Shown: positions 43,390 through 51,917 of the stretch, piece by piece | Position numbering within the stretch: position 1 is the first letter of the stretch | Layout: each line of letters starts with the position of its first letter | Assembly: GCF_048269565.1 (NCBI RefSeq) | Contig: NZ_JBLXIK010000001.1 | Span: 124,001-188,000 of the forward strand | Origin: Maricaulis sp048269565 | GTDB taxonomy: Bacteria > Pseudomonadota > Alphaproteobacteria > Caulobacterales > Maricaulaceae | Reading direction: 5' to 3' | DNA length: 64,000 nucleotides | Notes under the pieces: generated by a model | Database searches by the model: none | Told to the model about the DNA's origin: nothing | Seen by the model: the letters and a program-made list of their open reading frames with translations, nothing else | Position numbers and translations under genes: made by a program

Positions 43390-45207
43390 ATGCACGCTTA
43401 TCGCTCCCATAACTGTGGCCAGCTTCGCCCGAGTGAAGTCGGCCAGACGGCCCGGATTTCCGGCTGGATCCATCGCAAGCGCGATCATGGCGGTCTGCTC
43501 TTCATCGATCTGCGCGATCATTACGGCATCACCCAGTGCGTGCTCGAGCCGGAAAGCGAGCATTTCGAGCGGCTGGAGCGTCTGCGCGTCGAGAGCGTCG
43601 TCACCATTACCGGCGATGTCGTGGCGCGCGATGCCGAGGCGCTGAACGAAAACCTGCCAACCGGCGGGATTGAAGTGCGGGTGCGCGATCTGGCCGTGCA
43701 GTCGGAAGCGGAAGAATTGCCGCTGCCGGTGTTCGGTGAGCCGGACTGGTCGGAAGAGGTTCGCCTCAAGCACCGCTATATCGATCTGCGCCGCGAAAGC
43801 CTGCACAAGCGCATCGTGCTGCGCTCGAAGATCATCGACTCGATCCGCCGCCGCATGGTCGATGAGGATTTCGTCGAATACCAGACGCCGATCCTGACGG
43901 CCTCCTCGCCGGAAGGCGCGCGCGATTTCCTGGTGCCGTCACGCCTGCATCCGGGCAAGTTCTACGCCCTGCCGCAGGCACCGCAGCAGTTCAAACAGCT
44001 GATCATGGTCTCCGGCTTCGATCGCTATTTCCAGATCGCACCCTGTTTCCGCGATGAAGACGCCCGCGCCGACCGCGCGCCGGGCGAATTCTATCAGCTC
44101 GATATGGAAATGAGCTTCGCGACCCAGGAAGACGTGTTCAATGTCATCGAGCCGGTGCTCAAGGGCCTGTTCGATGAATTCGCCGATGGCCGCACCGTGC
44201 CCAACACCGCCTTCGAGCGCGTCACCTATGCCGATTCCATGGCCTGGTATGGCTCCGACAAGCCGGACCTGCGCAATCCGATCAAGATGAGCGATGTCAC
44301 CGAGACCTTCCGCGGTTCCGGTTTCAAGGTCTTCGCCGGCATGATCGAGAAGAATCCGAAGATCGCCGTCTGGGCGATCCCGGCCCCGACCGGCGGCAGC
44401 CGTGCCTTCTGTGACCGGATGAATTCCTGGGCCCAGAAGGACGGTCAGCCGGGCATGGGCTATATCTTCTGGCGCGAGACCGATGGCGTGCTCGAGGCCG
44501 CCGGCCCGATCGCCAAGAATATCGGCGAGGAGCGCACCGAGGCGCTGCGCGTCTCGCTCGATCTCAAGGCCGGCGATGCCGTCTTCTTTGCCGCCGGCGA
44601 GCCGAAAGCCTTTGCCAGCTTTGCCGGGCGTGCCCGCGATGTCGTCGGGCAGGAACTCGACCTGTGCGAGAAGAATGTCTTCAAATTCTGCTGGATCGTC
44701 GATTTCCCGATGTATGAGTGGGACGAGGACAACAAGAAGATCGACTTCTCGCACAACCCGTTCTCGATGCCGCAAATCTCCGCCGAGGACTTCCTGGCGA
44801 TCGAGGAAGGCGATGAGGAAACCCTGCTGGGGCTCAAGGCTTTCCAGTATGACATCGTCTGCAACGGCATTGAATTGTCCTCCGGCGCGGTGCGTAACCA
44901 CCGTCCCGATGTGATGCTGAAGGCCTTCGCCCATGCCGGCTATGATGCCGCGACCGTGGAAGAGGAATTCGGCGGCATGCTCAACGCCTTCCGCTATGGC
45001 GCCCCGCCACACGCCGGTATTGCACCGGGCGTCGACCGCATCGTCATGATCCTGGCCGGTGTCGACAATCTGCGCGAAGTCGTGATGTTCCCGAAAGACC
45101 AGCAGGCGCGCGATCTGATGATGAATGCGCCGGCCGAGGTCGAGATGCGGCAATTGCGCGAACTGCACATCCGCAATGTGATCCCGGAAGCGAAAAAGAC
45201 CAGCTAG
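43390..45207 (+). CDS. aspS: Aspartyl-tRNA synthetase
   Basis: Class II synthetase charging tRNA-Asp (and, in bacteria lacking asparaginyl-tRNA synthetase, also tRNA-Asn). 605 residues: OB-fold N-terminal domain (GWIHRKRDHGGLLFIDLRDHYG), motif 1 helix region, motif 2 FRDEDARADR, the bacterial GAD insertion domain (about 290-410), and motif 3 with GVDRIVMILAG. ATG 43390 matches the MHAYRSHNCG start; the frame is open to 43345. Strong terminator downstream. Confidence 0.97.
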   Translation: MHAYRSHNCGQLRPSEVGQTARISGWIHRKRDHGGLLFIDLRDHYGITQCVLEPESEHFERLERLRVESVVTITGDVVARDAEALNENLPTGGIEVRVRDLAVQSEAEELPLPVFGEPDWSEEVRLKHRYIDLRRESLHKRIVLRSKIIDSIRRRMVDEDFVEYQTPILTASSPEGARDFLVPSRLHPGKFYALPQAPQQFKQLIMVSGFDRYFQIAPCFRDEDARADRAPGEFYQLDMEMSFATQEDVFNVIEPVLKGLFDEFADGRTVPNTAFERVTYADSMAWYGSDKPDLRNPIKMSDVTETFRGSGFKVFAGMIEKNPKIAVWAIPAPTGGSRAFCDRMNSWAQKDGQPGMGYIFWRETDGVLEAAGPIAKNIGEERTEALRVSLDLKAGDAVFFAAGEPKAFASFAGRARDVVGQELDLCEKNVFKFCWIVDFPMYEWDEDNKKIDFSHNPFSMPQISAEDFLAIEEGDEETLLGLKAFQYDIVCNGIELSSGAVRNHRPDVMLKAFAHAGYDAATVEEEFGGMLNAFRYGAPPHAGIAPGVDRIVMILAGVDNLREVVMFPKDQQARDLMMNAPAEVEMRQLRELHIRNVIPEAKKTS

Positions 45208-45233
45208 GGCTTCTGCCTGTGCCAGATGAATTA

Positions 45234-45262
45234 ACGGCCGGAGCTTGGGCTCCGGCCGTTTC
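45234..45262. terminator. Terminator between aspS and the pentapeptide gene
   Basis: An 11-bp perfect stem ACGGCCGGAGC/GCTCCGGCCGT with a TTGG loop, followed by TTTCTC on the plus strand. It lies between convergent genes and could serve both, but only the plus-strand side has a T tract. Confidence 0.8.
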
Positions 45263-45279
45263 TCATTGTGTCGCCTGAC

Positions 45280-46584
45280 CTAGTGGTGCCGTGGCTCCGG
45301 CGCGGAGGGGCGTTGCGGGGCATCGCGTGGCGGCACGATCGAGAAATGGCCGTCGTCGCGTCCTTGCAACTCGATCGTGACGGTGTGCTGGCGCTCACGT
45401 TCAAGTTCGCGTTCACGCCTGACTTCGGCGCGGGCGCGTTCGGCTTCGGCTCTCGCCAGGGCACGTTCGGTCTCGGCTTCCGCCATCGCTGCGGCGCGGT
45501 CCTGCTGAACCCGGCTGATCTCGCGCTCGGCCCGCGCGATATCGCGCAGGGCATTTGCCGAAATGCCGCGCAGGGTTTCTTCATCGAAGCCTTCGCCGTG
45601 CCGGGCCGAAATCGTAATGTCGCCGGGCAGGAACTCGACCGTGTGGCCATCATCGGTCTCGAACCGGACCGTCATATTGCTGTCGCCGGCGCGGCTGACG
45701 CGCCAGCCGAACCGGTGAGTATCACCGGTTTCGGTAATGGTGCTTGAGCGCCGGCCACAGGCGGGCAAGTCAATCCCGCCGTCGATCCGCGTCGCTTCAT
45801 CGCCACAGGCGCCGCGCATCGCTTCCTTCGAAAGGCCGGTGATATCGGTGATGACGGCGGCGGTGAAATTGACACCGACCAGGTCGGTTCCGGTGAAATT
45901 GACGCCTTCGAGCGCCGCATTCTCGAAATTGACACCGCCCAGATCGGCCCCGGTGAAATTGACGTTTACCAGCACTGCATTCTCGAAACTGGCTCCGCGC
46001 AGGTCGGCATCGAGAAAGCTGGCATCCTCGCCGGTGACGTCGGTGAAATTGGCGCCTTGCAGCAATGCCCCGCGGAAATTGGAATCGCTGATGCGGGAGC
46101 GGAAGAAGTTGGCCTGGCGCAAGGTCGCGTTCGCAAACACGGCGTCGTCCAGCTCGCTGCCGATAAAGGTGGCGAACATCATCTGGGCGTCGGTGAAATT
46201 CACATCGCCCAGATCGGCGTCGGAAAAGTTCACCCGTTCAATCCCGCCGCCGGTAAAGTCGGCGCCGCTCATATCGGTGCGCAGGAAGGTGACGCCGCTC
46301 AGGCGGGCATGGGTGATATTGGTGTCGGTGAAATCGGTATCGGTGAAGCGGCTCTCGACGATCGTGGTGCCGCCCATTTCCGAGTCGGAGAAATCCGAGT
46401 CGATGAAATTGGCACCGATGAAGATCGCGCCGGCCAGGTTCTTGTCGGAAAAGTCGCAGGACTCGCATTCGCCGCCGATGGCGAGGCCGCGCCGGGGATG
46501 ATCGTCACCCAGAGCCCAGCCCGGCTGCGTGGAGATCAGCAGGCTCAGCCCGGCGAGGGCGAATATGGTGGCGGGGTTCCGCAT
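45280..46584 (-). CDS. Exported pentapeptide-repeat protein with coiled coil (large)
   Basis: 434 residues: signal peptide ending GWALG, a CxxC at about 40-43 (GECESC), then a long pentapeptide-repeat stretch (about 44-240) of A(D/N)(L/F)xx units that folds as a right-handed beta helix. Next comes the tail CGDEATRIDGGIDLPAC, and an Ala/Arg/Glu coiled coil (about 345-400). The signal peptide argues for a periplasmic role, not for gyrase inhibition. It shares the CxxC-repeat-CGD-PC layout with the next gene. Confidence 0.85.
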   Translation of the reverse strand: MRNPATIFALAGLSLLISTQPGWALGDDHPRRGLAIGGECESCDFSDKNLAGAIFIGANFIDSDFSDSEMGGTTIVESRFTDTDFTDTNITHARLSGVTFLRTDMSGADFTGGGIERVNFSDADLGDVNFTDAQMMFATFIGSELDDAVFANATLRQANFFRSRISDSNFRGALLQGANFTDVTGEDASFLDADLRGASFENAVLVNVNFTGADLGGVNFENAALEGVNFTGTDLVGVNFTAAVITDITGLSKEAMRGACGDEATRIDGGIDLPACGRRSSTITETGDTHRFGWRVSRAGDSNMTVRFETDDGHTVEFLPGDITISARHGEGFDEETLRGISANALRDIARAEREISRVQQDRAAAMAEAETERALARAEAERARAEVRRERELERERQHTVTIELQGRDDGHFSIVPPRDAPQRPSAPEPRHH

Positions 46585-46678
46585 GAGTTGATGGATAGAG
46601 CAGGATCTCGCTGGTGACGACTTAAATCACAGTAACCCGTACGCAATCCTCGCCCGGGGGGCAGGATGCATCCCGATC

Positions 46679-47170
46679 TCAGGGCCGGCAGGGGCGAACG
46701 CGCAGGCCGGCGGGCAGTTCAGTCGAGGCATCGCCGCAGGCCTGGTTGAGCTGGGTCTGTGTCAGGCCGACCGCGAGGGCCATCTCGGCGCCGGAAATAT
46801 TGGCGCCGGCCAGGTTGGCACCGCTCAGATCGGCGCCGCCGAAATAGGTGCCGACCAGCACCGCATGGCTCAGGTCGGCATTGCGGAAGGAGGCGCGGCT
46901 GAAGCGGGCACCGAACATGTTGGCGACCGAGAGATTGGCATTATCGAACCGGGTCCGGTTCATGGTCGCCAGCGCCAGATTGGCCTGGCGCAGGCGCGAG
47001 CCGGACAGGTCGATATCGGGCAGGTCGCGATAGCTGAGCTCGGCCTGGAAGAGGTTGCAGCCCGGGCAGGACTGCCCGGCCTGGACGCGGGCGATCTGTG
47101 CCGCATCCTGGGCATTTGCCGCGGCCGAAGCCGACAGAAGAATCGCGATGGCAACCAGAATTCGTTTCAT
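46679..47170 (-). CDS. Exported pentapeptide-repeat protein (small)
   Basis: 163 residues from ATG 47170 (MKRILVAIAILLSASAAANAQ signal peptide). The frame extends to 47437 but is not coding there. A CxxC (QSCPGCNLF) is followed by about 14 pentapeptide units (QAELSYRDLPDIDLSGSRLR...) and ends CGDASTELPAGLRVRPC, matching the tail of the larger protein at 45280-46584. Probably a paralogue of it. It lies 58 bases downstream of the NrdJ-like gene on the same strand. Confidence 0.85.
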   Translation of the reverse strand: MKRILVAIAILLSASAAANAQDAAQIARVQAGQSCPGCNLFQAELSYRDLPDIDLSGSRLRQANLALATMNRTRFDNANLSVANMFGARFSRASFRNADLSHAVLVGTYFGGADLSGANLAGANISGAEMALAVGLTQTQLNQACGDASTELPAGLRVRPCRP

Positions 47171-47228
47171 AATGAGGCGCTCCGAGCCTGATACAGGGCC
47201 AGATGCAAGCCGCACGCCGTTCTGGTGA

Positions 47229-50198
47229 TCAGTCGGAGGTCCAGTTGCAGGCATCGCATCGGTGGGCATTCTCGCTGTGGACAACGGTGAAATGGCCGCA
47301 TTCCGGGCAGGGATCGCCGGAATACAGGCTGACATCGCGAATCTTTGAGTCCTGGGAGGCGGGAAGCGTGTCGAGCACTTCGGTCTCGCCTGTCGCGTTG
47401 CCGCCGGCCTGGCCGCTGGCGACCTTGCGCGCTGCATTGGCGAACATCACGATATTGTCGGGCACCTGGCCACGGCTGAAGCCTTTGGAGATGAAGCGGG
47501 CGGCATCGTGCTGCGCCAGCTTCTCCTCGGCCACGCCCTTGCCAAGCCCGCCCTGGTCGGCGGCGTCCGGCGACAGCTCGGCCAGGTCATCACGGCCGAG
47601 ATAGGACACACCAAGCTCGCGGAACAGATAGTCCAGGATCGAGGTCGCATGCTGGATCGAGTCATTGCCGGTGACGGCACCGGCCGGCTCGAAGCGGGTG
47701 AAGACGAAGGCGTCGACGAATTCCTCCAGCGGCACGCCGTATTGCAGTCCGATCGAGATCGCGATGGCGAAATTATTCATCAGCGAGCGGAAGGCCGCGC
47801 CCTCCTTGTGCATGTCGATGAAGATCTCGCCGACCTCGCCATTGTCGAACTCGCCGGTGTGGAGATAGACCTTGTGGCCACCCACCGTGGCTTTCTGGAT
47901 ATAGCCCTTGCGGCGGTCAGGCAGTTTGCGCCGCGCGGCGGGTTGTTCGACCACGCGTTCCACCGTGCGCTCGACGGTGCGCTCGATCACCCGTTCGGCG
48001 ACCGGTTCGGTGGTGTAATCGCCCTTGTCGAAATCGATGGCCGGCAACAGGTCGAGCAGGCCCGACCGATTGCGTCTCAATACCAGCCGCCGCAGGCCCA
48101 GCGCCGTGGCCTGGTCGATAAGGCCCGCGACGTCGTCAATCGTGCTTTCGCCGTCCAGGGCGAGGCGGGTCTCGACGCCGCCATCGATCTGGGCTTCCAG
48201 CGCCGCACTCATCTGCAACTGATCCACCGGGGAAGCGGCGCTAAACACCGCGCGCCATTCCAGCGGGAGCCCTGTGGCGTCATCCAGCGTACCACTGCCA
48301 TGGGCGTGGCGGTCAGCGGCGTCGATTTCAGCTTCGGTGAAACCGAGCGCGCGGGCGAGGGACGGGCCGTTTCGCTCGAGAACATCGGCGGACAGGCCGA
48401 GACTGTCGCGGCAAACCCGTTCACCCAGCGTCCAGCGATTGAGGGCGTAGCGCACGGAGGCGCCATCGCCGATCGAATCCTCGATGCGTTCGATCACGGC
48501 CTCGGGCAGGCCCATCTCCTGCAGCACCGTGACCGAGATGGCGGGCGCCCCGCGCAGCGTGCCATGGCCGGCGGCGTGGTCTTCGGCGGTTTCGATTTCG
48601 GTTGCGCTGGCGCCAAGGCGTTGCAGGCCGGCACGGACGCTGTCACGCAAGCGGTGGCCACCGGCCATGCCGCCATCGGCGATGATAGCAGTCTCGACCG
48701 GGGCCGCACCATGGCTGTCATTGTCGAACAGGGCGGAAATCGAGGTGTCCGGCAGGGCGCAGGCCAGAGTCAGGCCGGGGCGCGCCAGGGCTGAACGCGG
48801 CGAAAAGCGCGAGGAGGTCCGCTCCAGCTCGGCGGTGAGGGCGGTGAAGGGCGCGGGCAGTGCAGCGCTCTCCAGATCGGGCCCGAGGCCGGGCGCGAGG
48901 GCGCCGAGCTCACCACCGGTTTCGCGCAGGCACAGGGTGGCCAGACGCCCGATGGCCGCCACCACCTGCCGTGCTTCGGCACTGCCATAGGCCAAGCCGG
49001 CGCCGTTCAACAGGGCGGCGATGCCGGTCAGGTTGAGCGTGCCGGCGGTCTCGGCACTGCGCGGTGCGCTCAGCGTCAGGGCGCAGGACCACAGCCGTAC
49101 CGCGTCGGCAAACAGGTCGGCGCGGAAACCCGCTCCCGGTTCGAGAAAGGCGGGCAGGTTGATGTGCAATACCGGGCCGCTATTGGCCGGGCAGGCCTTG
49201 AACGCCAGGGCGGGAGCGCCGAAGCTCCAGATCGAGCGGGCAAGGTTGTCGCGAAACTCGCGCGCCGGCAGCATGGAGTGACCGGGCGTGCCCTCGGTCC
49301 CGAAATGCCAGGGCTCATCGGCGTCTACGGCCTGGCCGAGCGTGGCGGGGATTTGCACTACGCTCTGCGGGTGACGTGCGCCGGGCTGCTGCTGAGTATT
49401 GAGCGCATCGGCAGCCAGGCCTTGCCGGGCGAGAGCCAGGGCGCGCTCGACGGTTTCCTCGGCGATGCCGTCACGCAGGGCTGCGCGCATCGCGCGGGCC
49501 AGGGCGGCATTGCGGCGTGGATCGAAACATTCCTCACCCTCGCCGGAGCAGCGCAGGCAGGCCTGGCTGATCGCATCGAGGCGGTCGCGCGTGACCCGTG
49601 CTCCGACATCAAGCATGCCTTCGCGCGTTGCGGCCTCGGCGACGGCGCGTAATTGCGCCGGTGCCGCGGCACTCCCTGCCTCGATCATGTCGGGCTGGAG
49701 TGCTGGTTGAGGCGCGGGAACGGGCAGGCCGTAGGCCCAGTCAATGCCGCCATGGCGGCACAGATCGGCGTCGGGCACGACATAGCGGCCGCGCAGGCTG
49801 GCGGCAATTTCCCGGTGGAAAACCGGGGCGTCGTCGGCGCTGTCGAGCCCGCCATGGCGCGCCACCGACCAGGTCAGCGAGCCGGCGATGCGCGAAATGA
49901 CGGCGTCATAACCGGTCTCCGGTGCCAGCCGGTCGTCTTCGGGCAATTGCGGTGACAGGCCCCCGAACGCCTGCAGGCCCGGACGCGGCCGGGTTGCGGC
50001 CGGGCGGGCTTGGTCGAGGAGCTGGGCGAGGCCCAGCGCGGCAGCCGGGCTCCAGTCCTGCGGTACCGTGATGGTCCGCCCGGCGCCTGGCGCGCGCTCG
50101 CCATCGGGATCGCCACTGGCATCGGCTTCGCGCTGCACAAAGGCGTAGCGGTCACCGGCGGCGGCGAGGGCCTCGGCGAAGCGATGATTGAGTTTCAT
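47229..50198 (-). CDS. Degenerate NrdJ paralogue with intact TSCPD domain and zinc ribbon
   Basis: 989 residues. It aligns by eye along full-length alphaproteobacterial vitamin-B12 ribonucleotide reductase: VPQDWSPAAALGLAQ (about 45-59), the GSLTWSV region, GIDWAYGLPVP, NLTGIAALLNGAGLAYGSAEA (about 389-409), RGAPAISVTVLQEMG, RWTLGERVCRDSLGL and ALGFTEAEIDAADR. But NPCxE is replaced by NSGPVLHINLP (about 339-349), VFDCANPCG by VFSAASPVDQ (651-660), and the SGAISKTINMP loop by QIDGGVETRLALDG. The C-terminal TSCPD-like domain (760-865) and zinc ribbon (CPEC...CDAC, 964-984) look intact. An ERVIERTVERTVERVVEQ linker precedes. Likely not a reductase; role unknown. A CtrA-like site lies 34 bases upstream. 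Confidence 0.9.
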   Translation of the reverse strand: MKLNHRFAEALAAAGDRYAFVQREADASGDPDGERAPGAGRTITVPQDWSPAAALGLAQLLDQARPAATRPRPGLQAFGGLSPQLPEDDRLAPETGYDAVISRIAGSLTWSVARHGGLDSADDAPVFHREIAASLRGRYVVPDADLCRHGGIDWAYGLPVPAPQPALQPDMIEAGSAAAPAQLRAVAEAATREGMLDVGARVTRDRLDAISQACLRCSGEGEECFDPRRNAALARAMRAALRDGIAEETVERALALARQGLAADALNTQQQPGARHPQSVVQIPATLGQAVDADEPWHFGTEGTPGHSMLPAREFRDNLARSIWSFGAPALAFKACPANSGPVLHINLPAFLEPGAGFRADLFADAVRLWSCALTLSAPRSAETAGTLNLTGIAALLNGAGLAYGSAEARQVVAAIGRLATLCLRETGGELGALAPGLGPDLESAALPAPFTALTAELERTSSRFSPRSALARPGLTLACALPDTSISALFDNDSHGAAPVETAIIADGGMAGGHRLRDSVRAGLQRLGASATEIETAEDHAAGHGTLRGAPAISVTVLQEMGLPEAVIERIEDSIGDGASVRYALNRWTLGERVCRDSLGLSADVLERNGPSLARALGFTEAEIDAADRHAHGSGTLDDATGLPLEWRAVFSAASPVDQLQMSAALEAQIDGGVETRLALDGESTIDDVAGLIDQATALGLRRLVLRRNRSGLLDLLPAIDFDKGDYTTEPVAERVIERTVERTVERVVEQPAARRKLPDRRKGYIQKATVGGHKVYLHTGEFDNGEVGEIFIDMHKEGAAFRSLMNNFAIAISIGLQYGVPLEEFVDAFVFTRFEPAGAVTGNDSIQHATSILDYLFRELGVSYLGRDDLAELSPDAADQGGLGKGVAEEKLAQHDAARFISKGFSRGQVPDNIVMFANAARKVASGQAGGNATGETEVLDTLPASQDSKIRDVSLYSGDPCPECGHFTVVHSENAHRCDACNWTSD

Positions 50199-50231
50199 GA
50201 TCCCACCTTTTTGCCCCCGAATCGCCCGGGG

Positions 50232-50246
50232 TTAACGAAAGTCTAA
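50232..50246. promoter_or_regulatory. CtrA-like box
   Basis: TTAACGAAAGTCTAA: TTAA, seven bases, CTAA, one mismatch from TTAA-N7-TTAA. It sits in the spacer between the NrdJ-like gene (ATG 50198, 34 bases away) and the divergent NDUFA12 gene. CtrA is the cell-cycle master regulator of Caulobacter relatives. Confidence 0.45.
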
Positions 50247-50356
50247 CGCCGATGTCGTCCTGTCAGAAGCCCGCAGTGTTCAGGACTGGACCCGGACACG
50301 ATGCGGAGGCATATACGGGGGAATTCCTCGCCCTGACCGACTCGGAGCCGCGCACC

Positions 50357-50767
50357 ATGCTGGGTTTTATCTCCAAGATTTTCGTTTGGTGGAATGATGC
50401 CACGCCGGGCACCTTGCTGACGCTGTCGCGCCGGGGTGCAAAAAAGGTCGGCGAAGATGATTACGGCAATCGCTATTTCGAAGAGAGCGGCGTGACCGGC
50501 CCGGACGGCAACAAGCGCCGTTGGGTGACCTACAAGGGCTATGCCGACGCATCGCGCGTGCCGTCCGATTGGCATGGCTGGCTGCACCACACATTCGATC
50601 TGCCACCGACCGAAGCGCCGCTGCACCGCCAGAGCTGGGAAAAGGACCACCATCCCAATCTGACCGGCACGGTCTATGCCTACCGTCCGACCGGCAGCCT
50701 GGCCCTGCACGAAAAGCGTCAAGCCTCGGCGGCCGACTACGAAGCCTGGTCACCGGAATCGAACTAA
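50357..50767 (+). CDS. NADH-quinone oxidoreductase accessory subunit NDUFA12 family
   Basis: Accessory subunit of respiratory complex I shared by alphaproteobacteria and mitochondria (17.2-kDa or B17.2 family). 136 residues from ATG 50357: KIFVWWNDATPGTLLTL, GRNRYFEE-type core (GNRYFEESG), RRWVTYKGYADASRVPSDWHGWLHH, and HHPNLTGTVYAYRPTG. The upstream ORF to 50252 is not coding. Followed by DUF2155 and, convergently, aat, a conserved neighbourhood. Confidence 0.94.
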   Translation: MLGFISKIFVWWNDATPGTLLTLSRRGAKKVGEDDYGNRYFEESGVTGPDGNKRRWVTYKGYADASRVPSDWHGWLHHTFDLPPTEAPLHRQSWEKDHHPNLTGTVYAYRPTGSLALHEKRQASAADYEAWSPESN

Positions 50768-50823
50768 TCGCCTGTGGGGCGAACCGCCTCGACAGCGCCA
50801 TAATCCACGGGCAGTTTCGAGCC

Positions 50824-51285
50824 ATGAAGCGTTTTCTTGCCACTCTTGCCACTCTCGTCATCGCCGCCTGCCTGCCGCTGGGCCTGCAGGCGCAGGATGC
50901 GACGTCCGATGTCGGATCCAGCCTGCGCGGTGATGATCCTGACACCCGGCCGAACCAGGAATTGTCGAGTCCTCCGGGCTCGGTCGTGGTCCTGCGCGGC
51001 CTCGACAAGGTGACGGCGCGCACGCGCGATTTCGAAGTTGCGATTGGCGAGAGCGTCGAGTTCGGCGCCCTGACGATCACGGCCCAGTATTGCCGCAAGC
51101 GCCCGCCGGAAGAGACGCCGGAAACCTATGCCTTCCTGCAGGTCATTGATCGCCGGACCGATGGTTTCGGCGTCGATATTGCCGGAGAGATGGTGTTTTC
51201 AGGCTGGATGTTCGCTTCACGCCCGGCGCAAAACCCGCTCGAGCACGCGATCTATGATGTCTGGGTGCTCGACTGCAGGGCCTGA
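50824..51285 (+). CDS. DUF2155 family exported protein
   Basis: 153 residues with a signal peptide ending LQAQ (about residue 23) and the DUF2155 domain: VVLRGLDKVTARTRDFEVAIGESVEFGALTI, YCRKRPPEETPETYAFLQV, and FSGWMFASRPAQNPLEHAIYDVWVLDC. Function unknown; neighbour of NDUFA12 and aat in many alphaproteobacteria. Its 3' end overlaps the convergent aat end by 34 bases. Confidence 0.87.
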   Translation: MKRFLATLATLVIAACLPLGLQAQDATSDVGSSLRGDDPDTRPNQELSSPPGSVVVLRGLDKVTARTRDFEVAIGESVEFGALTITAQYCRKRPPEETPETYAFLQVIDRRTDGFGVDIAGEMVFSGWMFASRPAQNPLEHAIYDVWVLDCRA

Positions 51286-51902
51286 GCCCCGCTGACGCTT
51301 TCCGGCATCGCGAAAAAGTCCGCATCGAGATCCAGCGCCGAGCGCAGGCGCGTCCGGTAGGCATCGCGGGCAATCGTGCGGGCGCCGAAGCTTTCCAGAT
51401 GATCGGTTGTGAACTGGGTGTCGAGCAGCTGATAGCCGCCCGTGTTGAGGCGTGCGATCAGGTGAACCAGCGCCACCTTGCTGGCATCGCGCCGCACCGA
51501 GAACATGCTTTCCCCGAAAAAGGCACCGCCAAGCGAGACGCCATACAGGCCGCCGGCCAGTTCGCCATCGGCCCAGCACTCGACACTGTGGGCATGACCC
51601 TTGCGGTGCAGCTGGGTGTAGAGGCCGAAAATGCCGGCATTGATCCAGGTTTCCTCGCGGCCCGGTGCGGCCTGTGAACAGCCGGCGACCACGGCCTCGA
51701 AACAGCGATTGATACTGACCTCGAACACGTCCTGGCGCACCGTGCGCCGTAGCCGGCGCGGCACGTGGAACTCATCAAGCGGCAGGATGCCGCGTTCGTC
51801 GGGGTCGAGCAGATAGATGCGTGGATCGTCGCGGCCCTCGGCCATCGGGAAGACGCCGCGCGCATAGCAATCGAGTAGTTCTGTCGACCCGAAACCGCGC
51901 AT
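51252..51902 (-). CDS. aat: Leucyl/phenylalanyl-tRNA-protein transferase
   Basis: Adds Leu or Phe to proteins with N-terminal Arg or Lys, marking them for ClpAP. 216 residues with YARGVFPM near the N-terminus, the core AHSVECWADGELAGGLYGVSLG and SMFSVRRDASKVALVHLI. Last gene in aroQ-accB-accC-aat on the minus strand, 15 bases after accC. Confidence 0.96.
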   Translation of the reverse strand: MRGFGSTELLDCYARGVFPMAEGRDDPRIYLLDPDERGILPLDEFHVPRRLRRTVRQDVFEVSINRCFEAVVAGCSQAAPGREETWINAGIFGLYTQLHRKGHAHSVECWADGELAGGLYGVSLGGAFFGESMFSVRRDASKVALVHLIARLNTGGYQLLDTQFTTDHLESFGARTIARDAYRTRLRSALDLDADFFAMPESVSGAQALQSSTQTS

Positions 51903-51917
51903 GACGTCCCTGTCCCG

